From: Curtobacterium herbarum
Lineage (GTDB): Bacteria; Actinomycetota; Actinomycetes; Actinomycetales; Microbacteriaceae
Length of the DNA: 64,000 bases
NCBI RefSeq assembly: GCF_016907335.1
Contig: NZ_JAFBBT010000001.1
Location: 2,108,001 to 2,172,000 of the forward strand
Direction of reading: 5' to 3'
The notes under the pieces were generated by a model, which was not told where the DNA came from, ran no database searches, and saw only the letters and a list, made by a program, of their open reading frames with translations. Of this stretch, positions 57,977 through 64,000 are shown piece after piece. Every line of letters starts with the position of its first letter. Position 1 is the stretch's first letter. The position numbers and the translations under genes are program-made.

Positions 57977-58177
57977 GGCGGAGGCGGGCTCCTGGCCCTG
58001 TTCCGGCTCGAGGACGGCCGTCGCGGCAGTCGTCGCGGGCAGCGGCTCGGGGCGTCGGTTGGTGCGGGTGCGGTGCGAGCTGAGCTCGTCGGTGTGGAGT
58101 GTCATCATGGGTCCTGGGAGGTGGGAGACCGTGTCGGCGGGAAGACCGACCGGGACACGGTACCGCTTCGTCGGCAT
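57974..58177 (-). CDS. Small hypothetical protein, 67 residues
   Basis: Reads MPTKRYRVPVGLPADTVSHL and ends EQGQEPASA. Third codon positions are mostly G/C and the composition (Lys, Tyr, Met, His, Thr) differs from the Arg/Ala/Pro shadows usual in this DNA, so I think it is real. It is soluble, basic in the middle (SSHRTRTNRRPEP) and has no recognised domain. No ribosome site precedes the ATG; an inner Met-Met at codon 24 follows an AGGA and is an alternative start (44 residues). Two GTGGGGGAC direct repeats lie upstream. Confidence 0.5.
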   Translation of the reverse strand: MPTKRYRVPVGLPADTVSHLPGPMMTLHTDELSSHRTRTNRRPEPLPATTAATAVLEPEQGQEPASA

Positions 58178-58223
58178 GTGACGACAATCCCGCGTTGGGG
58201 TGTCACCCGTCAGGGCGGCAGGT

Positions 58224-58255
58224 GTCCCCCACGAGCAGACACAACGTCCCCCACG
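58224..58255 (-). promoter_or_regulatory. Two GTCCCCCACG direct repeats upstream of the small ORF
   Basis: GTCCCCCACG at 58224-58233 and 58246-58255, 22 bases apart (two helical turns), lie 47-78 bases before the small ORF start. This is a plausible regulator site, unassigned. Confidence 0.4.
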
Positions 58256-58265
58256 GGCAACAGGC

Positions 58266-58327
58266 ACGCCCCCGCGGGCGGCGACGGCGTCCCGAGTGGG
58301 GAGCACGCCGACCGCCCGCGGGGGCGT
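58266..58327 (-). terminator. Long-stem terminator after the secreted-protein gene
   Basis: A perfect 16-base stem (58266-58281 / 58312-58327) closes a 30-base loop that holds a further CGGCGT/ACGCCG stem. It lies 16 bases past the stop of the gene at 58343. Confidence 0.65.
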
Positions 58328-58342
58328 CCGGATCCGGGTCGG

Positions 58343-59854
58343 TCAGCGCCGCATGGTGATGGTGGAGCTGGCCATGCCGACGGCACTCGCGACACCCGGG
58401 TGGGTGATCGTCACCTTCACGCGGTACTTCGACGCCGGCAGCTTCGCGATGGAGAACGGCACGGAGTTGGAGCCCTTCTTCACGGCGATGTCGTCGGCGA
58501 TCGGCCTCCACGTGTTCGAGCCGCCACCGGCGACGAAGACCGTCGCCGTGGTGCCCGCGACCCAGGCGGCGTCGTGGAACGTGATGGTCGTCGACCCGAC
58601 CGCCGTGGGGTCGGCCCGGAGATGCAGCGCACGCAGGTGCCAGGTGAGCGCGCCCGGGTCCTCGTTCGGGTCGAAGCGCAGGGCGGACACGGTGCGCCCG
58701 GCCCAGCCGAGCTTCGGGTTGAGGGCGTCCTCGTCGAGGTCGTTCTGCGCGTTGAGGTCGAGCCGGATCTCTCGCGCGTTGCCGTGCGAGTAGGTGAGGA
58801 TGTCGTTCCCGATCTGCGGGACGGTCGAGGACGGATCGAACCAGATGAGCCGCGCCATCTTGCCGCCGCCGGCGGTCGACTTCAACGAGTACGAGCCGTC
58901 GTACGTGTACTCGATCGACAGGTTGTGGTAAGTGCTCGCCGCGAAGCGCGACACCGGGAGCGAGAGCTGCGAGTCGCCGGGGTACTGCCCGGAGTTGCGC
59001 GCCGTCACGCCGGCGTTGTTGTACCCGAGGATCGTGGCGTACTTGACGCCGATGCCCTGCATGGCGTCCGGCGAGGTGAAGACCCACGGCTTGCCACGCT
59101 GCCGCGTCGCGAGGTCGACGCCCTGCGACGGGTTCGGCGAGTCGACGACCGGACGGGGCCGCGGGGCGACGGTGATGCCGCCGTAGGTCCCCGGCGGGTA
59201 GGCGGCACGCGAACCACCGGTGCCGTGCAGACGGACCCAGTCGATCGACGCGGAGCCGGTCTTGCCGGCGGGCAGGACGACCGGGTCGAGCCGGAGCGCC
59301 ACGATGTTGCCGCTGAAGGGCTTCTTGCCCTGCAGCTCGGAGCTCTTCGAGAGCGCGAGGTCGTACACGTGGCTGCCGGCGGTCACCGGGAAGGTGATGC
59401 CGCCACCGCACGCGGAGGTCTTCTCGCGGCAGGTCCACCAGTACACGGCACCGATCTGCCGTGTGAAGGGCTGGTCCATGCTGAACGACAGGCTCTTGTA
59501 CTTCGACGCGTTGACCGGCTTCGATGCGCCGTCGCGTCCGTACGGCAGGCTGCCGCTGACCGTCTGCACGAGCGAGACCTGGTCACCGGAGCGCAGGGCG
59601 ACCTTGAGCTTGCCGGCGCTCACCGAGGTGGGCGTACCGACCTCGTCGGTGTTCTGGTCCTCGGTGTTGGAGTAGTCCCACGGGTCGCCGTAGACCTCGG
59701 ACGCGAAGTCCGGGGCCTCGACCTGCTGCGACGTGGCGGCCTGCGCCGGCCTCGCATCCGGCACGACGCTGATGGTGGTGCCGACGAGCGCGACGAATGC
59801 CGCCCCGACCGCGATGGTGGTGACGCGACGTCGCGTCACACGTGTCCTCTGCAT
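58343..59854 (-). CDS. Large secreted protein of unknown function
   Basis: I do not recognise a family. The 503-residue product starts MQRTRVTRRRVTTIAVG with a basic signal peptide and likely cleavage near ARPAQAAT (about 38-41). The mature part is rich in Ser/Gly/Thr/Tyr and looks beta-sheet throughout: FASEVYGDPWDYSNTEDQNT, one possible disulfide (Cys in WWTCREKTSACGGG), repeated LRLDPV and LRFDPNEDP strands, and SIDWVRLHGTGG. Paired sandwich domains of the carbohydrate-binding type are possible. No sortase signal or membrane anchor at the end. It stands alone with a strong terminator; the start is set by the signal peptide. Confidence 0.8.
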   Translation of the reverse strand: MQRTRVTRRRVTTIAVGAAFVALVGTTISVVPDARPAQAATSQQVEAPDFASEVYGDPWDYSNTEDQNTDEVGTPTSVSAGKLKVALRSGDQVSLVQTVSGSLPYGRDGASKPVNASKYKSLSFSMDQPFTRQIGAVYWWTCREKTSACGGGITFPVTAGSHVYDLALSKSSELQGKKPFSGNIVALRLDPVVLPAGKTGSASIDWVRLHGTGGSRAAYPPGTYGGITVAPRPRPVVDSPNPSQGVDLATRQRGKPWVFTSPDAMQGIGVKYATILGYNNAGVTARNSGQYPGDSQLSLPVSRFAASTYHNLSIEYTYDGSYSLKSTAGGGKMARLIWFDPSSTVPQIGNDILTYSHGNAREIRLDLNAQNDLDEDALNPKLGWAGRTVSALRFDPNEDPGALTWHLRALHLRADPTAVGSTTITFHDAAWVAGTTATVFVAGGGSNTWRPIADDIAVKKGSNSVPFSIAKLPASKYRVKVTITHPGVASAVGMASSTITMRR

Positions 59855-59970
59855 GGTGTGTCCCCTGCCCCTGGTCGGCCCGGAAGTGACCCGGACGCGG
59901 CAACCGTACACAGCGCCACCGAAATCGTCAGTCCTGCGTCCGGGGGACTGCACAGAGCGGCGAGGACGTG

Positions 59971-60465
59971 CTAGTGGAACCAGTCCTGCGCGCGGATGTC
60001 GCGGAGTGCCTGGCGACGGGTCTCCGGGTCGAGGGTCATCACGTAGACGGTGCCGTCCAGGTGGTCGCACTCGTGCTGCAGGGCCTCGGCCATCAGTCCG
60101 GTGCCCTCGAGCTCCACGGGTTCGCCGTCGACGTCGACACCCCGCACCTTGGCGTACGGGAAGCGCTTCGTCGGGTACGCCAGGCCGGGCACGGACAGGC
60201 AGCCCTCGTCCATGAGCTCGGGCTCGCCCGAGGTCTCGACGACCTCCGGGTTGAGGACGTACCCGACCTCGCCGTCGACGTTGTACGAGAACGCGCGGAG
60301 GCCGACCCCGATCTGCGGCGCGGCGACGCCGGCGCGGCCGGGTTCCTTGACGGTGTCGATGAGGTCCTGCACGAGCTCGCGGACACCGTCGGACCCGATG
60401 CGGACCGGGTCGGCGGGCGAACGGAGGACAGGGTCGCCGAACAGGCGGATGGGACGGACGGTCAC
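59971..60465 (-). CDS. def: Peptide deformylase
   Basis: Metalloprotease (164 residues) that removes the formyl group from new proteins. All three motifs are present: GVAAPQIG (46-53), EGCLS (87-91) and QHECDHLDG (130-138), with metal ligands Cys89, His131 and His135. The GTG start lies 1 base after the pyc stop, so it is translated from the pyc mRNA. The C-terminal helix is short ([10 protein letters not shown]). Confidence 0.96.
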   Translation of the reverse strand: MTVRPIRLFGDPVLRSPADPVRIGSDGVRELVQDLIDTVKEPGRAGVAAPQIGVGLRAFSYNVDGEVGYVLNPEVVETSGEPELMDEGCLSVPGLAYPTKRFPYAKVRGVDVDGEPVELEGTGLMAEALQHECDHLDGTVYVMTLDPETRRQALRDIRAQDWFH

Positions 60466-60466
60466 G

Positions 60467-63400
60467 TTACTGCAGCACCACCAGGAGGTCGCCGGCGTCC
60501 ACCTGCTGGGTCACCGGGATCGCGAGTCGGCCGACGGTCCCCGCGACGGGTGCCGTGATGGCCGCTTCCATCTTCATCGCCTCGATGCTCGCCACGGCCT
60601 GACCGGCCTCGACGACGTCACCGACGGCGACCTTGAGCGTCACGACCCCGGAGAACGGGGCGGCGACGTGCTTCGGGTCGGACCGGTCCGCCTTCTCGGC
60701 GGCCTTGGTCTCGACGACGACCGAACGGTCCCGCATGGCCACCGGCCGGAGCTGTCCGTTCATGGTCGCCATCACGGTCCGGATGCCCCGGGCGTCGACC
60801 TCGCCGATCGCCTCGAGCCCGACGAGCAGGTTCACGCCCTTGCCGAGCGGCACGACGTGCTCCTCGCCGGCGCGGAGGCCGTAGAGGTAGTCCACGGTCG
60901 GCACCACCGACAGGTCGCCGTACTCGTCGCGGACCTGCTGGAACTGCCGGGTCGGCTGCTCGAACAGCAGCCGGTTCAGCGCCTGCTGGCGGGCGGTGCC
61001 CGGGGTGTCGAGGGCGGCGCGCTCGTGCTCGGGCACCGGGGTGACCGCGATCTGGACGTCGCGGCCGGCCAGGACCTTCGAGCGGAACGGCTCCGGCCAA
61101 CCACCCGGCAGGTCGCCGAGTTCGCCCGCCATGAAGCCGATCACCGAGTCCGGCACGTCGTACTTCTCCGGGTGCTGCTCGAAGTCCGCCGGGTCCGCGT
61201 CCACCGCTGCGAGCTGCAGGGCGAGGTCGCCGACCACCTTCGACGACGGCGTGACCTTCGGCGGGCGTCCGAGGATCCGGTTCGCCTGGGCGTACCAGTC
61301 CTCGACCTGCTCGAAGCGGTCCCCGAGGCCGAGCGCGATGGCCTGCTGCCGGAGGTTCGACAGCTGTCCGCCGGGGATCTCGTGCTTGTACACGCGGCCG
61401 GTCGGGCCGGCGAGCCCGGACTCGAACGGTGCGTAGACACGGCGGACGGCCTCCCAGTACGGCTCGAGGTCGCCGACGGCGCCGAGGTCGATGCCGGTGT
61501 CCCGCTCGGTGTGCGCGAGCGCCGCCACCAGGGCCGACATGCTCGGCTGGCTGGTGGTCCCCGCCATCGGTGCCGCGGCCACGTCGACCGCGTCCGCACC
61601 GGCTCGGGAGGCCGCCAGCAGCGTCGCGAGCTGCCCACCGGCGGTGTCGTGGGTGTGCACGTGCACCGGCTGGTCGAAGCGCTCGCGCAGCGCGGCGACC
61701 AGCTTCTCGGCCGCACCCGCACGGAGGAGCCCGGCCATGTCCTTGATGCCGATGACGTGCGCACCGGCGTCCACCATCTGCTCGGCGAGCCGCAGGTAGT
61801 AGTCGAGCGTGTAGAGGTCCTCGGCCGGGTCCAGGAGGTCGCCCGTGTAGCAGAGCGCGGCCTCCGCGACGGCCGTGCCGGTGGCGAGCACGGCCTCCAG
61901 GGCGGGACGCAGCTGACTGACGTCGTTGAGCGCGTCGAAGACCCGGAACACGTCGACGCCGGTCGCGGCGGCCTCGGCGACGAACGCGTCGGTCACCTCG
62001 GTCGGGTACGGCGTGTAGCCGACCGTGTTGCGGCCGCGGAGCAGCATCTGGATCGGGATGTTCGGCATCGCCTGCCGCAGCGACGTCAGACGCTCCCACG
62101 GGTCCTCGCCGAGGAAGCGCAGGGCGACGTCGTAGGTCGCACCGCCCCACGCCTCGACGCTGAGCAGCTGCGGGGTGAGCCGGGCGACGTAGGGGGCGAC
62201 CGCGACGAGGTCCTTCGTGCGGACCCGCGTGGCGAGGAGCGACTGGTGCGCGTCCCGCATCGTGGTCTCGGTGACGGCCAGGGCGGTCTGCGCGCGGAGC
62301 GACCGGGCCCACTCGGCGGGGCCGACGCGGAGCAGCAGGTCGCGCTGTCCCTCGGGTGCCGGGGCGGTGAGGTCGGCGGCCGGCAGCTTGAGTGCCGGGT
62401 CGACGACGTGCGCGGCGGGCGAGCCGTTCGGCTTGTTCACCGTGACGTCGGCCAGCCAGTTGAGGACCTTCGTGCCGCGGTCCTTCGAGACGTGGCCGTC
62501 GAAGAGCTGCGGACGCTCACCGATGAACGCCGTGGAGACGTCACCGCGGGCGAAGTCCGGGTCCTCGAGCACGGCCTGCAGGAACGGGATGTTCGTGCTC
62601 ACGCCGCGGATCCGGAACTCGGCGAGGGCACGACGCGCGCGGGCGACGGCCGCGGGGAAGTCCCGACCGCGGCACGTCATCTTCGCGAGCATCGAGTCGA
62701 AGTGCGGGCTGATCTGCGCACCGGTGGCGACCGTGCCGCCGTCGAGTCGCACGCCCGCGCCGCCGGGGCTGCGGTAGGTGGTGATCCGGCCGGTGTCCGG
62801 GCGGAAGCCCTGGGTCGGGTCCTCGGTCGTGATGCGGGTCTGCAGCGCGGCACCGTGAACCGAGACCGTGTCCTGCGACAGGCCGAGGTCGGCGAGGGTC
62901 TCCCCCGCCGCGATCCGCATCTGCGACTGCACGAGGTCGACGTCGGTGACCTCTTCGGTCACGGTGTGCTCGACCTGGATGCGCGGGTTCATCTCGATGA
63001 AGACGTGCTGCCCGGCGCGCTCGCCCACGGTGTCGAGCAGGAACTCGACCGTGCCGGCGTTGACGTACCCGATCGACCGGGCGAAGGCCACGGCGTCGCG
63101 GTGCAGTGCGGCGGCGACCGCGGGGTCCAGGTTCGGCGCCGGCGCGATCTCGACGACCTTCTGGTTGCGGCGCTGCACCGAGCAGTCCCGCTCGAACAGG
63201 TGGATCGTGCCCGCGTCAGTATGGGTGGCGTCGGCGAGGATCTGGACCTCGATGTGGCGCGGCCGGAGCACCGCCATCTCGAGGAACATCGTCGGGTCGC
63301 CGAACGCACTGTCGGCCTCCCGCATCGCCTCTTCGAGGGCCGGCCGGAGCTCGGCGGGGGTCTCCACGCGGCGCATGCCACGACCGCCACCACCGGCGAC

Positions 63401-63877
63401 GGCCTTCGCGAACACCGGGAAGCCGATCGCCTCGGCGCCCGCGACGAGCTCGTCGACGTCCCGACTGGCCGGGGTGCTCGCGAGCACCGGGACACCCGCG
63501 GCGATGGCGTGCTCCTTCGCCGTCACCTTGTTGCCGGCCATCTCGAGCACGTGCTCGCCCGGGCCGATGAAGGTGATGCCGGCCGCGGCGGCAGCGGCCG
63601 CGAGCTCCGGGTTCTCGGACAGGAAGCCGTAGCCCGGGTAGATCGCGTCCGCCCCCGACTCGCGGGCGACACGGATGATCTCCGAGACGTCCAGGTAGGC
63701 GCGCACCGGATGCCCGCGTTCGCCGATCAAGTAGGCCTCGTCGGCCTTCAACCGGTGCAGGGAGTTGCGGTCTTCGTACGGGTAGACCGCCACGGTCCGG
63801 GCACCGAGCTCGTACGCTGCGCGGAAGGCTCGGATGGCGATCTCGCCACGGTTCGCGACCAGGATCTTGGTGAACAC
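60467..63877 (-). CDS. pyc: Pyruvate carboxylase
   Basis: Biotin-dependent anaplerotic enzyme (1136 residues) forming oxaloacetate from pyruvate. Biotin carboxylase domain about 1-450 ([46 protein letters not shown]), carboxyltransferase domain about 520-830 ([26 protein letters not shown], the metal site in HTHDTAGGQ), and the biotinyl domain at the end with AMKM, Lys1102 being the biotin site. Start GTG 63877, with AAAGGGA upstream. It is divergent from the ParA-like gene across 60 bases. Confidence 0.97.
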   Translation of the reverse strand: MFTKILVANRGEIAIRAFRAAYELGARTVAVYPYEDRNSLHRLKADEAYLIGERGHPVRAYLDVSEIIRVARESGADAIYPGYGFLSENPELAAAAAAAGITFIGPGEHVLEMAGNKVTAKEHAIAAGVPVLASTPASRDVDELVAGAEAIGFPVFAKAVAGGGGRGMRRVETPAELRPALEEAMREADSAFGDPTMFLEMAVLRPRHIEVQILADATHTDAGTIHLFERDCSVQRRNQKVVEIAPAPNLDPAVAAALHRDAVAFARSIGYVNAGTVEFLLDTVGERAGQHVFIEMNPRIQVEHTVTEEVTDVDLVQSQMRIAAGETLADLGLSQDTVSVHGAALQTRITTEDPTQGFRPDTGRITTYRSPGGAGVRLDGGTVATGAQISPHFDSMLAKMTCRGRDFPAAVARARRALAEFRIRGVSTNIPFLQAVLEDPDFARGDVSTAFIGERPQLFDGHVSKDRGTKVLNWLADVTVNKPNGSPAAHVVDPALKLPAADLTAPAPEGQRDLLLRVGPAEWARSLRAQTALAVTETTMRDAHQSLLATRVRTKDLVAVAPYVARLTPQLLSVEAWGGATYDVALRFLGEDPWERLTSLRQAMPNIPIQMLLRGRNTVGYTPYPTEVTDAFVAEAAATGVDVFRVFDALNDVSQLRPALEAVLATGTAVAEAALCYTGDLLDPAEDLYTLDYYLRLAEQMVDAGAHVIGIKDMAGLLRAGAAEKLVAALRERFDQPVHVHTHDTAGGQLATLLAASRAGADAVDVAAAPMAGTTSQPSMSALVAALAHTERDTGIDLGAVGDLEPYWEAVRRVYAPFESGLAGPTGRVYKHEIPGGQLSNLRQQAIALGLGDRFEQVEDWYAQANRILGRPPKVTPSSKVVGDLALQLAAVDADPADFEQHPEKYDVPDSVIGFMAGELGDLPGGWPEPFRSKVLAGRDVQIAVTPVPEHERAALDTPGTARQQALNRLLFEQPTRQFQQVRDEYGDLSVVPTVDYLYGLRAGEEHVVPLGKGVNLLVGLEAIGEVDARGIRTVMATMNGQLRPVAMRDRSVVVETKAAEKADRSDPKHVAAPFSGVVTLKVAVGDVVEAGQAVASIEAMKMEAAITAPVAGTVGRLAIPVTQQVDAGDLLVVLQ

Positions 63878-63937
63878 GAGGTCCCTTTCAGCCCGGGTTG
63901 AGGTCTCACAACCTTACTGGCGGTAACGTTGCTCATC

Positions 63938-64000
63938 GTGCATGTACTCAGCGTGAGCTCCCTCAAGGGTGGTGTCGGCAAGACGACCGTGACCCTCGGC
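63938..64000 (+). CDS. ParA/MinD family ATPase (start only)
   Basis: Only 21 codons are in the window: VHVLSVSSLKGGVGKTTVTLG, with the deviant Walker A KGGVGKTT of ParA/MinD-type ATPases used in chromosome or cargo partitioning. Starts at GTG 63938; upstream GGCGG is a weak ribosome site. The rest lies beyond the right edge. Its partner and role cannot be judged. Confidence 0.8.
   Translation, partial: MHVLSVSSLKGGVGKTTVTLG

Overview
This is high-GC (about 70% by eye) chromosomal DNA from an actinobacterium. It has SepF and DivIVA but no FtsA, a CtaC/CtaD/CtaF-type cytochrome oxidase, DUF3043 and DUF3040 membrane proteins, a Rv2175c-type DNA-binding protein and a PASTA kinase, all in the gene order known from Actinomycetota. 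GTG starts and 4-base stop/start overlaps are frequent. The style and order fit Microbacteriaceae, and Curtobacterium is my best guess; this is inference, because there is no rRNA gene in the window.

Layout. Positions 1-3455 (minus) carry cydA-cydB-cydD (cytochrome bd; cydD runs off the left edge). 3664-6927 (minus) is a four-gene osmoprotectant ABC importer. 7108-11041 hold a TetR regulator diverging from an App1-like phosphatase and a GH15 glycosidase. 11135-12508 is a divergent glucose-6-phosphate dehydrogenase. 12719-16533 (minus) carry ctaF, ctaD, ctaC and erpA. 16652-18757 are a divergent M20 dipeptidase and a DUF3043 protein. 19140-31140 (minus) run from ftsZ through yggS, sepF, yggT, divIVA, lspA, rluD, dnaE, hisD and nrdR to pyrD. 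31318-46250 (minus) is the dcw cluster mraZ-rsmH-ftsL-ftsI-murE-murF-mraY-murD-ftsW-murG-murC-ftsQ. 46594-57746 hold DUF3040, a polyprenyl diphosphate synthase, the Rv2175c-like protein, a LysM hydrolase, a PknL-like kinase, class II aroG, plsC, a ROK glucokinase and a fatty acyl-CoA synthetase. 57974-64000 hold a small ORF, a large secreted protein of unknown function, def, pyc and the first codons of a ParA-like ATPase.

The centre of the window is one cell-envelope programme: precursor synthesis (MurC-F, MraY, MurG), the septal machine (FtsZ, SepF, FtsQ, FtsL, FtsW, FtsI), polar growth (DivIVA), polyprenyl synthesis, a cell-wall-sensing kinase with its likely DNA-binding substrate, and a LysM wall enzyme. 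Both terminal-oxidase branches (bd and aa3) are present.

No phage, insertion sequence, CRISPR, tRNA or rRNA was seen. The genes are mostly core genes, so the less ordinary signals are non-coding or at residue level: a family of near-identical perfect palindromes used as terminators, with apparent relics inside murF, ftsQ and lspA; a MraZ operator with exact 10-base spacing; a 64-base hairpin built of nested palindromes upstream of it; a MurE whose amino-acid-specificity motif is not the DAP type; a G6PDH lacking the usual active-site lysine; and repeated -10/N7/start-codon arrangements pointing to leaderless transcripts.
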